Part shown: positions 1 through 8,378 of the stretch, piece by piece | Numbering within the stretch: position 1 is the first letter of the stretch | Layout of the letters: each line of letters starts with the position of its first letter | Origin: Chthoniobacterales bacterium | GTDB lineage: Bacteria > Verrucomicrobiota > Verrucomicrobiia > Chthoniobacterales > UBA10450 | Direction of reading: 5' to 3' | Assembly: GCA_025980625.1 (NCBI GenBank) | Contig: JAICXG010000024.1 | Location: 1-18,873 of the forward strand | Length of the DNA stretch: 18,873 bases | Notes under the pieces: model-generated | Told to the model about the DNA's origin: nothing | The model's database searches: none | Seen by the model: only the letters and a program-made list of their open reading frames with translations | Program-made: the position numbers and the translations under genes

Positions 1-438
1 GAGTTCGCCGCGCCATTGGTGCGCCAGTATCTCGAAGGCAAGCTGGATGACAAAGAGAATCCTTTCGAAGCGCATCAGATCGCCTGTGAAAAGGGCGCCG
101 ATAATCTCGAGGACATGATCGACCTTTTCTGGGAGCAGCCGTTCGCCTTTGCGACTTTCGTGCACTCCCGCTATGTCGAGCAGATGACCGATGCTTTTGC
201 CGGGCGTATCTATGAATTCGAGCATCAGCCATCGACCTCGATGATGTCCTTCCGCAAACTGCTCGGCCGTACTCGCAGTTACGAGGCGGATGATTACTCG
301 GTCCCGATCGGCTCGCGATATCATCCGGAGCGCGCGCCGCTTTGGGCGCCCGATTCACCGGTCCCGGGAACCGAAGAATGGATCGCCGAGGGACGAGGTC
401 TGGCTGTCGACGGGTCGCCTGAAATGGCCGGCGTGTGA
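1..438 (+). CDS. C-terminal part of a flavin-dependent halogenase-like oxidoreductase (5' end outside window)
   Basis: The frame is open from base 1, so the true start lies upstream and only about 145 C-terminal residues are visible. No FAD-binding motif is in view. The assignment rests on resemblance to the C-terminal helical regions of the two halogenase homologues encoded at 2037-3449 and 3533-4816. All three share a pattern of a charged helix with a Gly, then Met/Phe-Ile-x-Leu-Phe/Tyr-Tyr/Trp, an aromatic stretch ending Phe-Val or Phe-Ile, and a segment near Leu/Ala-x-Gly-x-Ile/Val-Tyr/Phe-Glu/Asp. Here this reads MIDLFWEQPFAFATFV, then AGRIYEFE. The tail beyond residue 100 is Pro-rich and unlike the other two. 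It lies on the opposite strand to the other halogenases, with the antiporter gene between. A different FAD-dependent monooxygenase remains possible. Confidence in coding is high, in family moderate. Confidence 0.6.
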   Translation, partial: EFAAPLVRQYLEGKLDDKENPFEAHQIACEKGADNLEDMIDLFWEQPFAFATFVHSRYVEQMTDAFAGRIYEFEHQPSTSMMSFRKLLGRTRSYEADDYSVPIGSRYHPERAPLWAPDSPVPGTEEWIAEGRGLAVDGSPEMAGV

Positions 439-543
439 TTTCCTAAGAGGAAGTCCGGCCGCAGGCACAATAGGACCGGTGCCGACCGATGCGCGATTCA
501 GCTCAGGCTTCGTAACTTCGAGTGAGTAGGTTGAATTGAGGCG

Positions 544-2028
544 ATGCGTGCTGCCGCCCAAGGCTATCTCTTACTCGTCGGGCTCGCGATAATAGGGATC
601 ACAGTCATTCTCAGGATAGGGTCTTCCATTCCTGAGCCCACGTCGGCAACGCTCTTATCGGAGCCTGCGAGCGCATTGAGCAGTGCGGTCGCACCGGGAG
701 CGGTCCCTTCGCGGGACCAACCTGCCTCCGTTCCTCCGGCGAAAGCAGGCGATCCGCTGACTCGGCTCCTATTGCAGCTGGTTGTTATTGTCACTGTCTC
801 CTATCTCGTCGGATCGGTCTTTGCGCGTTTTGGGCAGCCGGCAGTGGTGGGAGAAATGATGGCCGGCATTCTGCTCGGGCCTTCTCTCTTTGGATGGATC
901 GCGCCTCATGCCTTCGAGGTGGTTTTTGCGGTGAATTCTCTCGAACCCTTACAGCTGCTGAGTCAGATCGGCGTCTGCCTCTTCATGTTTGTGGTGGGGA
1001 TGGAGCTTGATCTGGCGCAAATCTGGAAGCAGGCAGAGCGCGTCGTGGTGATCGGCCACGGAAGCATAGCGATCCCATTTCTTTTCGGAGTAGGTCTTGC
1101 TCTGCCTTTTTATCAGCTCTACGCCAGCCCGGGCGCATCGTTCTCCGCCTTTGCTCTTTTCCTGGGCATATCTATGAGCATCACTGCGTTTCCGGTGCTT
1201 GTCCGAATCCTTAGGGACCGTGGACTTTTCCACACCGCTCTCGGCAGAACCGCGACGTTGTGCGCGGCGCTCGGCGACGCGACCGCCTGGTGTATCCTTG
1301 CCTTTGTTATTGCTATTGCCGGCGCGGCCAGCATGAGTGTCGCGCTCATGCGCACAGGCGCGGCTCTTCTCTATGCCGGGCTTATGTTTGTTGTCATGCG
1401 GCCGCTCCTGGCGCGGCTTCTTCGGCGCTGGCTTCGGGATGATATTGATCCGGAACAGGCGGCGCTCGTTTTGGTGTCTGCACTGGTTCTGGGATCGGCA
1501 CTTATCACCCAGAAGATCGGTCTGCATGCACTCTTCGGCGCGTTCCTCGCCGGTATCGTCATGCCGTCCGGCGGCAACTTTCGAGGGAAACTTACCGTGC
1601 GGCTCGAACAGTTTAGCTCAGTCCTGCTGCTCCCGATCTTTTTTGCTTTTATTGGTTTGCGCACTGAGGTGGGGTTACTGACTGACGCGCGCGATTGGTT
1701 GGTTTGCGGCGCGATCGTGTTGGTTGCGACTGTCGGTAAGATGGGTGGCACCGCACTCATCTCGCGCGCCTTTAAGCAGAACTGGCGTGACGCGCTGGCT
1801 CTGGGCGCACTCATGAATACTCGGGGTCTAATGGAGCTGATCGCGCTCAATATCGGCCTCGAGATGGGCATCCTCTCGATCCGCATCTTTACCATGCTTG
1901 TCCTGATGGCGATACTCACTACCATCATGACTGGACCTTTAGTCCAGTTACTGACAAAGCCGGCCCGCCAGCCGGCGAGCTCCGGGACCGGTCCTAAAGT
2001 GTCGGGGGATCTAACTGTATTGCAGTAG
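544..2028 (+). CDS. CPA2-family (Kef-type) cation/proton antiporter
   Basis: This 494-residue polytopic inner-membrane protein would exchange monovalent cations (K+ or Na+) for protons. After a first hydrophobic segment (residues about 7-25) comes a Ser/Pro/Ala-rich linker to about residue 75, then roughly a dozen hydrophobic segments. Family hallmarks are GEMMAGILLGPS near residue 105, SQIGVCLFMFVVGMELD near 140, SITAFPVLVRILRDRG near 212, and the ion-site helix CAALGDATAW near 240. The last carries a single Asp preceded by Gly rather than an Asp-Asp or Asn-Asp pair. The chain ends soon after the last membrane segment, so the C-terminal RCK/TrkA-N regulatory domain of KefB and KefC is absent. 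The start has a weak GAGG upstream. The gene is convergent with the halogenase gene that follows, with only 8 bases between stop codons and no obvious terminator hairpin. Substrate ion unknown. Confidence 0.88.
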   Translation: MRAAAQGYLLLVGLAIIGITVILRIGSSIPEPTSATLLSEPASALSSAVAPGAVPSRDQPASVPPAKAGDPLTRLLLQLVVIVTVSYLVGSVFARFGQPAVVGEMMAGILLGPSLFGWIAPHAFEVVFAVNSLEPLQLLSQIGVCLFMFVVGMELDLAQIWKQAERVVVIGHGSIAIPFLFGVGLALPFYQLYASPGASFSAFALFLGISMSITAFPVLVRILRDRGLFHTALGRTATLCAALGDATAWCILAFVIAIAGAASMSVALMRTGAALLYAGLMFVVMRPLLARLLRRWLRDDIDPEQAALVLVSALVLGSALITQKIGLHALFGAFLAGIVMPSGGNFRGKLTVRLEQFSSVLLLPIFFAFIGLRTEVGLLTDARDWLVCGAIVLVATVGKMGGTALISRAFKQNWRDALALGALMNTRGLMELIALNIGLEMGILSIRIFTMLVLMAILTTIMTGPLVQLLTKPARQPASSGTGPKVSGDLTVLQ

Positions 2029-2036
2029 GGCGTCGG

Positions 2037-3449
2037 TTAGCCGGTCGCGGCCAGGACCTGATTGCGTTCCGCGTCCCGTGCTACCATGTCGCGGAAGACT
2101 TCTTCCCAGCTACTCTTGCACGACGGCTGGACAAACTCGTCGCGGTCGATCACGACCTTCTTGTAGCGACGGAAGCTATCTGGATTCTCGAGAACCTCAA
2201 AGAACCCATTGAACTTCTCGTAGTTTTCAAAGAAGTCACCCGAGAGCATGTAATGACCAGCTGCCATGGCGCTTTCATGGTCCTTGTGAGTCCTGCCATC
2301 GGCACCCGCCTGCGCCCAGGTGAGGCTGTGTGGATCATAAAACAGCCGGATCATGCGATGAACAAAGTTATAGGCGCCGGTGATCTGTCGATAGGCGTTT
2401 TCCATCAAAGCCTTGCCTTCGGAGGGCTCCGCCGTGAGGTACTTATGAATCGCCGGCGCGACGAAAGACGAGCTTTTGATGGAAAGGAAGACACCACTGG
2501 AGAAAATCGGATCTACAAATCCGCGGGCATCTCCTACCATGGCATAGTTAGAGCCATAATGGTTCTTCACCTCGTAGGAGTAATTGCCGTTAATCTGCAT
2601 GGGAATGATCATCCGGCTTCCCTCGAGCAGCTTTGCCACAAAGCTGGAACGCATTAGTTCCTGCATGCAAAGGTCGTACTTCCAGTCCTTTGATCCTTGC
2701 TCTTTCAACTTCCGCTGTTGTTCGCGGAGATAAGAGTTTTGGGCAACGAACCCGGCCGTGATTCGGTTCTCACCGAGCGGGAATACCCAGATCCAGCCTT
2801 TCTGTTCCAGACCCATGTAGATGATGATGGAGAGACCTTCCTCAAGACCCCCGGCGAGCTTTACATCGCCCCAGTGCGACCAGATGGCAGTGCGATCCAG
2901 TTCCGGGCGTGGCTTGCGCCAGCCATTACGCGCGCCGACGAAGGCTTCGCGACCGCTCGCATCGACCAGGAACCGCGCGGTGTGCAGGGTCTTCGTCCCA
3001 TTCTTATCAACGCTCGTAACTGTTACCTGGTCGCCGCTGCTGGTCGTGTCTGCCTCAACAACGGATGTCTCCTCGTGCACCTCGGCGCCGTTGCGCGCCG
3101 CGTTCTTTAAAAGGATATGATCAAACTCACCCCGAATGACTTGGAAGGAGAGATAAGTCTCATCCTTGATCACATGGCTGAAACACCAGGTCGTCGATAC
3201 GTTGCCGTCCCGGTCGATAAAGCGAACCCCAGGCTTGCGCACAAAATTCTTTCTCAACTCGCCCACAACTCCGAGGTCTTCGAGAAGGGTGTAACAGAAC
3301 GGGAGGAGCGATTCACCGACGTGCTCGCGAGGGAACTTTTCGCGTTCCAGCAATAGGACGTCGTGTCCCATACGGACAAGCCAGGTGGCCATGCTTGAGC
3401 CGGCTGGTCCGCCGCCAATAATAATTACATCATGATGTGTGCTTTTCAT
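2037..3449 (-). CDS. flavin-dependent halogenase-like protein (CmlS/phenolic-type clade)
   Basis: I place the start at 3449 (MKSTHHDVIIIGGG). A GGAGA lies 9 bases upstream on the minus strand, and the FAD motif follows at once. The frame stays open to 3755, but that extension overlaps the next gene and looks spurious. The 470-residue product has the Rossmann FAD motif GGGPAG (residues 12-17), the HVGESLLP segment (43-50), a Lys at 72 in the FVRKPG context that aligns with the catalytic lysine position of these halogenases, the WIWVFP version of the WxWxIP halogenase signature (219-224) and FVDPIFSSGV (311-320). Family members use FADH2 from a separate reductase and O2 to chlorinate or brominate phenolic, pyrrolic or acyl substrates. 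The aromatic signature has Phe in place of Ile. It sits 83 bp downstream of a second halogenase in the same direction, probably one operon. Substrate unknown. Confidence 0.82.
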   Translation of the reverse strand: MKSTHHDVIIIGGGPAGSSMATWLVRMGHDVLLLEREKFPREHVGESLLPFCYTLLEDLGVVGELRKNFVRKPGVRFIDRDGNVSTTWCFSHVIKDETYLSFQVIRGEFDHILLKNAARNGAEVHEETSVVEADTTSSGDQVTVTSVDKNGTKTLHTARFLVDASGREAFVGARNGWRKPRPELDRTAIWSHWGDVKLAGGLEEGLSIIIYMGLEQKGWIWVFPLGENRITAGFVAQNSYLREQQRKLKEQGSKDWKYDLCMQELMRSSFVAKLLEGSRMIIPMQINGNYSYEVKNHYGSNYAMVGDARGFVDPIFSSGVFLSIKSSSFVAPAIHKYLTAEPSEGKALMENAYRQITGAYNFVHRMIRLFYDPHSLTWAQAGADGRTHKDHESAMAAGHYMLSGDFFENYEKFNGFFEVLENPDSFRRYKKVVIDRDEFVQPSCKSSWEEVFRDMVARDAERNQVLAATG

Positions 3450-3532
3450 ATAACTCTGTCTCCATTCTTTTGTAACAGGCCATGCTACCGGCGATTGCGG
3501 CTCGGTCCTACTGCGGTCCTGGATCGCTGTAA

Positions 3533-4816
3533 CTAATCGATCGGAATCTCCGCCAGCATGGGCGCGAAAGCGTGCCCCGGTGTTTGCTCGACCATGCGAA
3601 TGTATTTTCGCATGGCGTCGAGGACTGGGACCTCGCGGCGATCGAATACCTCTCCCTGCAAGAGCCGGAGGACCTCGATACGGTGTTTCTTCGATTCGAT
3701 AAATTTGGTGAAGAGCGGCAGGAGCTTGTAGTAAAGGCGAATGAACTCGTACCAAATCTCGGTCCCGGCCCGGAGCTTGTTTTCATAGGGCTTGAGGGCT
3801 GCCTCACTGAAATCGTTGTGTTCGAAGGCGTATTTGATTCGCTCTGATGAATACTTGGCGCTGTAAAGAGCTACACTTACGCCCGAAGAAAAGATCGGAT
3901 CGACAAAGCGCGCCGCATCGCCGATCAGGACAAACCCATTGCCGACGAAGGTGTCCATCTTGTAGCTGTAGTCACCTTCCAGTTTGAACTCATTGACCCG
4001 TTCGGCGTTCCGCATGGCGTGAGCGAGGTCCGGATTTGAATCCACATACTTCTGGAAATAGTCACTCGGGGAAATGCGGGCGTTCTTAAACACTTCCTTT
4101 TCGGCCACGACTCCCATCGAGGTTATTTCGTCGTCGATTGGGATTTGCCAGGCCCAGCCTCGTTCCACCGGAAGAAAGTAGATATGAATGTAACCGGCCG
4201 AAGTGCACGAGCCTCGTTCCACGTTCCTGAACCAGGCGTGCACCGCGAACTGATCGAAAATAGGGTCGTTCTTTTTCACCCGCAGCTGCTTGCCGAGGAG
4301 CGTGTGCCGGCCGCTTGCATCCACGACAATGCGGGCGGGAATCTCCACATCCTTGCCCGCAATGCGAACGCGCACACCACGCGCGTAACTCTGCTCGTCG
4401 AAGAGCACTTCGCTCACCTGGACGCCCTGATAGACTTTAGTGCCGAGGCTTTCAGCATGTTTGAGGAGAAGCAGATCGAGTTTCTGGCGGTCAACGTGAT
4501 AAGTGTAGGACTGAGTCACTCCTTCCTGCGGAAACTCATCGAAGGAAATGTCGGCCTGACCTTTGGAGACGGGCGGATGCCAGGATGCGCCGTATTTTTT
4601 GGCAAAACCTTCCCGCTCCATGATCGGGAGAAAACCAATCTCGTCGAAGACCCGCACCGACGACATGACCATTGATTCTCCGACGTGAGCCCGCGGATGA
4701 TTGGCCGCTTCGAAGATTGTGCTCTTGATTCCGGCCTTTGATAAATAGGAGCCGAGCGCGGAGCCAGCCGGCCCACCTCCGATAATGATTACGTCCTGTG
4801 TAGTGTTATTCGACAT
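3533..4816 (-). CDS. PltA-like flavin-dependent halogenase
   Basis: The 427-residue product begins MSNNTTQDVIIIGGGPAG, with GxGxxG at 13-18. HVGES is at 44-48. Lys73 and Lys74 in the FAKKYGASW segment match the region of the catalytic lysine of PltA (K73). The YHVDR segment lies near 106, the exact halogenase signature WAWQIP at 221-226, and IGDAARFVDPIFSSGV at 298-313. From memory of the family, the whole length is closest to PltA, the pyoluteorin enzyme that dichlorinates a pyrrolyl group on a carrier protein, including the C-terminal WYEFIRLYYKLLPLFTKF and LLQGEVFDR segments. No pyrrolyl-carrier, prolyl-AMP ligase or acyl-CoA dehydrogenase gene is in the window, so the substrate is unknown. 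The start lacks a clear Shine-Dalgarno. It is the first gene of a minus-strand pair with the halogenase at 2037-3449. Confidence 0.87.
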   Translation of the reverse strand: MSNNTTQDVIIIGGGPAGSALGSYLSKAGIKSTIFEAANHPRAHVGESMVMSSVRVFDEIGFLPIMEREGFAKKYGASWHPPVSKGQADISFDEFPQEGVTQSYTYHVDRQKLDLLLLKHAESLGTKVYQGVQVSEVLFDEQSYARGVRVRIAGKDVEIPARIVVDASGRHTLLGKQLRVKKNDPIFDQFAVHAWFRNVERGSCTSAGYIHIYFLPVERGWAWQIPIDDEITSMGVVAEKEVFKNARISPSDYFQKYVDSNPDLAHAMRNAERVNEFKLEGDYSYKMDTFVGNGFVLIGDAARFVDPIFSSGVSVALYSAKYSSERIKYAFEHNDFSEAALKPYENKLRAGTEIWYEFIRLYYKLLPLFTKFIESKKHRIEVLRLLQGEVFDRREVPVLDAMRKYIRMVEQTPGHAFAPMLAEIPID

Positions 4817-5279
4817 GAGTTTCTATCTGGCTGAGCCTGATCTGTGGCAAGAGCCTGGGGCCGAATGGTCGTTGACTTGTAATTTGGCGGTTCATCGCCG
4901 GAACTTCTCGTGCCCGATACGGGCACGCGCCCTGGCCGCTTGGTTGAGGGGAAAGAACCCCTTGCAAGCGGAGCAGGGGCACGATTCGGCTTGGGTTCTG
5001 TCCATCTGTTTTACCGATGCTGCCATAAACGATACCGATTCGTCAAGGCGATCTTTTGCCGAGGGCCGCCTCGTCGATCGGGACAAAACGGTCCGAGCCC
5101 GCCTTCGGCGCGTAAGAGAAAGCGATTAACTCACAGCACGGCGGGCCGATAGCCGAGATACCCGGGAGCACTGCATCCTCCACAGAGCGCGGGGCATTTC
5201 GCGAGGGCTGCCACTGCACTCGAAATATCCGCCATTTCCGCTGGCGAAGGAAGGCTCTCGCATTTAGATAAACCGCGCC
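4817..5279. other. 463-bp divergent intergenic region
   Basis: It lies between two divergently transcribed genes, so it should hold promoters for both. Several short open frames occur, but none shows a recognisable domain or a convincing ribosome site, and I treat it as non-coding. Two small perfect hairpins are visible: GTGCCCG-ATA-CGGGCAC at 4910-4926 and AGGGG-AAAGAA-CCCCT at 4947-4962. Neither is followed by a T-tract, so they are not typical terminators. No tRNA or riboswitch pattern was recognised. Confidence 0.5.
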
Positions 5280-6254
5280 ATGCCCGCGCAGCCTGCCAAG
5301 CAGCAACCGGTGTCGGTCGTGACCGGCGGGGCTGGTTTTCTCGGCTCACACCTGACCGATCGGCTGCTCGCCGAAGGCCATCGCGTGATCGCGATCGACA
5401 ATCTCGTCACCGGCCATCTCACCAACATCGAGCATCTCGCCGGCAACCCGGGTTATCGGTTCATCAAACAGGACGTGACGCAGTATCTGTTTCTTCCCGA
5501 TGAAATCGATTATGTCTTTCATTTCGCTTCGCCGGCCAGTCCCATTGATTATTTGGAATTGCCGATCCCGACCTTGAAAGTCGGCGCGCTCGGCACGCAC
5601 AACACCCTCGGTCTGGCCAAAGCCAAGCAGGCGACCTTCGTGCTCGCCTCCACTTCGGAATGCTATGGCGATCCGCTCGTGCATCCGCAGCGTGAAGATT
5701 ATTGGGGCAACGTGAACCCGATCGGACCGCGCGGTGTTTACGATGAAGCGAAACGCTTCGCCGAAGCGATCACGATGGCCTACCATCGCTACCACGGGAT
5801 CGACACCAAAATCGTCCGCATCTTCAACACTTATGGACCGCGGATGCGTTTGCGCGACGGCCGCGTCGTACCCGCCTTCATCGGCCAGGCTCTTTCCGAA
5901 ATGCCGCTCACGATTTTCGGCGACGGCACCCAGACGCGCTCGTTTTGTTACGTCTCCGATTTGATCGACGGCATCTATCGGCTTTCGCAAAGCGATTTCC
6001 ACGAACCGGTCAACATCGGCAATCCGCGCGAGATGACGATCCAGCAGTTTGCCGAGAACATCATTCGCATCACCGGCACGACTTCGGGCATCGAATACAA
6101 ACCGCTCCCGGTCGACGATCCGAAGGTGCGCCAACCCGACATCGCGCGGGCGAAAAGCATCCTCGGGTGGGAACCGAAAGTGGAATTCGAAGAAGGAATT
6201 ACGCGCACGATCGAATATTTCCGCCAATGGCTCGCGCGCGCGGAACAGCGTTAA
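5280..6254 (+). CDS. NAD-dependent SDR epimerase/dehydratase, UDP-glucuronate decarboxylase (UXS) type
   Basis: This 324-residue extended short-chain dehydrogenase has the NAD motif GGAGFLGS (residues 16-23). The active site has Ser/Thr/Glu in STSECYGDP (124-132) and the catalytic pair Tyr154 and Lys158 in VYDEAKRFAEA. The STSE-YGDP, WGNVNPIGPR and NTYGPRM segments are typical of UDP-glucuronate decarboxylases, which convert UDP-glucuronate to UDP-xylose with CO2 release in the cytoplasm. Conserved C-terminal elements are GDGTQTRSFCYVSDLIDG and a PDIARAKSILGWEPK tail. Length and motif order are normal for the soluble bacterial form. No Shine-Dalgarno is obvious before the chosen ATG. Neighbouring lipid and envelope genes suggest a role in supplying a sugar nucleotide for a surface glycan. 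A dTDP-glucose dehydratase-like or other UDP-sugar activity is a less likely alternative. Confidence 0.85.
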   Translation: MPAQPAKQQPVSVVTGGAGFLGSHLTDRLLAEGHRVIAIDNLVTGHLTNIEHLAGNPGYRFIKQDVTQYLFLPDEIDYVFHFASPASPIDYLELPIPTLKVGALGTHNTLGLAKAKQATFVLASTSECYGDPLVHPQREDYWGNVNPIGPRGVYDEAKRFAEAITMAYHRYHGIDTKIVRIFNTYGPRMRLRDGRVVPAFIGQALSEMPLTIFGDGTQTRSFCYVSDLIDGIYRLSQSDFHEPVNIGNPREMTIQQFAENIIRITGTTSGIEYKPLPVDDPKVRQPDIARAKSILGWEPKVEFEEGITRTIEYFRQWLARAEQR

Positions 6255-6416
6255 GAGGTTCCTTGCCGGGATTGAAGTTCGCTGGCTGTGGGCGAGAGGT
6301 TTTTATCCCGCATCGGTCCATTCTGAAGCGCCAATCCGATTAGTCTTGGGTGCGACACTCTACACTTCGGAGTGGGCTTCGCATGCTGTCGATAACGGCG
6401 GGAAGGAACTCTCAAT

Positions 6417-7451
6417 ATGTTGCTCAATTCGAAAAAGAAGATAAACGCAGCGGGGATCTTCAGCTCCGTTCACGTTATCGAATCAACGCTCCGCAACGGG
6501 GTCTTACCGGATGGCTTATCGAACGCCGCGACGGCCGTCGTTGAGTCACTCAAGATCAACGTGATCTCGGAGCGGACTTATCGCGGCCGACCAATGGTGA
6601 TCAAGCGGCGCAATCCTTATGGCGCGAAGATGGCTGACATGACGAACCTTTACTTCCGCCTGGCAAAGCTTCCGATCCGTTATCTAAGCGATCTCGACGA
6701 ATGGCGGCGATGGGAGGTCGGTTGTTTTCTCATGCTTAACGGGGACCGTTACCGAGCTGCCGCTGCCCGCAAAAATGCCGTGCGCCTCGACAAAATCCCG
6801 GGCCGCAATCTTTGGGACCATATGAAGCAGGGCACACTCACACGGCACATGCTTCAGGCGGCGGGCAGAGAAATTCACCGGGCACATCAATTTTGGAGCG
6901 ATAAACTCAGCGGTCGCTGGTCACATGGCGATGCGAGCATGCCTAATGTCATCTTTGAAGAAGGGAGCGGTCGGGCCCGCCTGATCGATTTTGAAATCCG
7001 CCACGATGAGTCTTTGCCGGTGGTAACCCGGCAAGCGGATGACCTCTTAGTTTTCCTGCTCGATATGGTGGGAAATATCTCCAGCCGCCATTGGCTTCCT
7101 TTTACGACGAGTTTCCTGCGCGCTTACGGCGATGCGGATGTGATTGCGGAGCTTAGGAAGCAACTCGTCATTCCCAGTGGGCTCGCGCTCTTGTGGTGGA
7201 ACGTTCGGACAAACTTCGCAAAGTCAGCTACGGTCGCACGTCGCCTAACGAGCCTGCGAAAAGCTATTGGTCAGCTCGATCTGTATCCGCTCGCCTCGGG
7301 CGCGCGGCGGCGCCAAAAGCGGCGACCTTCGAAAACCTGCCAAACCAGGAGCGCAGGAACACCTACCGCAAAGTCGCGAACGCGCGCGAGCAGAGAAATC
7401 GCAAAAGCGGTCCCGCCCGGAATGCCGAGCAGATTGCCGATGACAAGGTAG
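6417..7451 (+). CDS. kinase-fold protein, possibly LPS/lipid kinase-like (HGDxxxxN and IDFE motifs)
   Basis: The 344-residue ORF starts at an ATG with GGAAGG about 10 bases upstream. It contains a catalytic-loop signature His170-Gly-Asp172 with Asn177 (WSHGDASMPNV) and a metal-binding IDFE (190-193). This layout is known from aminoglycoside phosphotransferases, Kdo/WaaP-type LPS kinases and related small-molecule kinases. A basic segment with MVIKRRNPYGAKM (near 60-72) could supply the ATP-binding lysine. The substrate cannot be named. The last 60 or so residues, after LDLYPL, are Arg/Lys/Ser-rich, lack domain character, and are encoded antisense to the 3' end of the flippase gene at 7271-8296, a 181-bp convergent overlap. 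The core may have ended earlier and been extended by stop-codon loss. Coding is fairly certain for 6417 to about 7290. Confidence 0.72.
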   Translation: MLLNSKKKINAAGIFSSVHVIESTLRNGVLPDGLSNAATAVVESLKINVISERTYRGRPMVIKRRNPYGAKMADMTNLYFRLAKLPIRYLSDLDEWRRWEVGCFLMLNGDRYRAAAARKNAVRLDKIPGRNLWDHMKQGTLTRHMLQAAGREIHRAHQFWSDKLSGRWSHGDASMPNVIFEEGSGRARLIDFEIRHDESLPVVTRQADDLLVFLLDMVGNISSRHWLPFTTSFLRAYGDADVIAELRKQLVIPSGLALLWWNVRTNFAKSATVARRLTSLRKAIGQLDLYPLASGARRRQKRRPSKTCQTRSAGTPTAKSRTRASREIAKAVPPGMPSRLPMTR

Positions 7452-8296
7452 CCACCTTCCTGCACGCCCACCGCGCCGGGCACTGGAAAGGCGGCCGAGC
7501 GAATTGTCATCGCCATGCTTTGCAGGATGAGCGCATTGACAAATGTCGCGCTCGACCCGAGCGCATGAAGCGCAATCCAGATTTCGCCGGTGCTGCTGAG
7601 CAACGAGATGACGGTCCACCCGATGTTGGCCGCGAGCGCACCGTGACGGCCATAGATCGCGCGCACTTCAGCGTCCAGGCTCTCGCCGTCTTGCACGAGC
7701 GATTGCCATTCCGACGAATTCGTTAGGCGTGAAATCATTTCCGTGAGGAAACGAAAAATTCCCCGACGTTGCGCGAGCAGAAACATGATCACCGCCAGGA
7801 GTCCTATACCGACTCCAACCAGAGTCGGGCGAATGAGACTGGTTCGGCCGGTCACGTGGACAAGCAGAGCAAGCCCGAGAAAGGTGAACCCCGCCTGTGC
7901 GAATATCCCCAGGGTGATATCGGCGATGACACTTGCGGCTGCGATCGGCAGAGGCACCCCCCGCACCGTTGCCAGGCGCGTTCGGACAACGTCACCGCCA
8001 ATCGCCGCTGACGGCACAAGGTTACTGATTGATTCTCCGATCCAACGCATCCAAAAAAGTTGGTACCAGGGCAGCCGGTTTGTCTTTGGGAGAAGCGCAG
8101 ACCACGCCATCGTGTCCATGAACAGCGGGACGAGATGAAACGCTGCGATCGCCGCGATCCACCAACCTGCCCTTGCGACCGCCAGGGCCACCGCAGACGT
8201 GCCTTGCCGAATCAGCAGCACGGTGAAAAGCGCGGCGCCGGCAAAGCCGAGAAGATAAACGGTCTTTTTGATCCTGTGGCTCCCTTGAATGGACAT
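7271..8296 (-). CDS. hpnL: HpnL-like integral membrane flippase-family protein (LPG synthase TM-like, UPF0104)
   Basis: This 341-residue inner-membrane protein has about eight hydrophobic segments. Signature stretches are HLVPLFMDTMAWSALLP (near 54), RWIGESISNLVPSAAIGGD (near 84) and a conserved block containing RSAAFPVPGAVGVQEGG (near 275). This combination matches the HpnL branch of the lysylphosphatidylglycerol-synthase-like/flippase-like membrane family, members of which are associated with hopanoid loci and thought to move lipids across or between membranes. No squalene-hopene cyclase or other hopanoid gene is in the window, so the hopanoid link is inferred only. A GGAG lies close to the ATG. 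It follows the PAP2 gene by 82 bp on the same strand, suggesting cotranscription. Its 3' end overlaps the opposing kinase-like ORF. Confidence 0.78.
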   Translation of the reverse strand: MSIQGSHRIKKTVYLLGFAGAALFTVLLIRQGTSAVALAVARAGWWIAAIAAFHLVPLFMDTMAWSALLPKTNRLPWYQLFWMRWIGESISNLVPSAAIGGDVVRTRLATVRGVPLPIAAASVIADITLGIFAQAGFTFLGLALLVHVTGRTSLIRPTLVGVGIGLLAVIMFLLAQRRGIFRFLTEMISRLTNSSEWQSLVQDGESLDAEVRAIYGRHGALAANIGWTVISLLSSTGEIWIALHALGSSATFVNALILQSMAMTIRSAAFPVPGAVGVQEGGYLVIGNLLGIPGGTAFAISLLARVRDFAVGVPALLVWQVFEGRRFWRRRAPEASGYRSS

Positions 8297-8378
8297 GCTC
8301 TCCGCAGGATTCGTGCAGACCTCCAGCGCTACGCTTACCGCGCGAAAGAGAAAGCGCGCGACGCCGGCCTGCGCGCTC

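Noticed and set aside
3450..3755. N-terminal extension of the halogenase-like ORF to 3755
   Set aside because: It overlaps the 3' end of the upstream halogenase gene, has no domain content, and a good ribosome site precedes the internal ATG at 3449, directly before the FAD motif.
4910..4962. Two hairpins as terminators
   Set aside because: Neither is followed by a T-tract, and they lie upstream of two divergent genes, where no terminator is needed.
5346..6227. 293-residue minus-strand ORF opposite the UDP-glucuronate decarboxylase gene
   Set aside because: It is an antisense shadow of a clear SDR gene in GC-rich sequence, with no recognisable motif.
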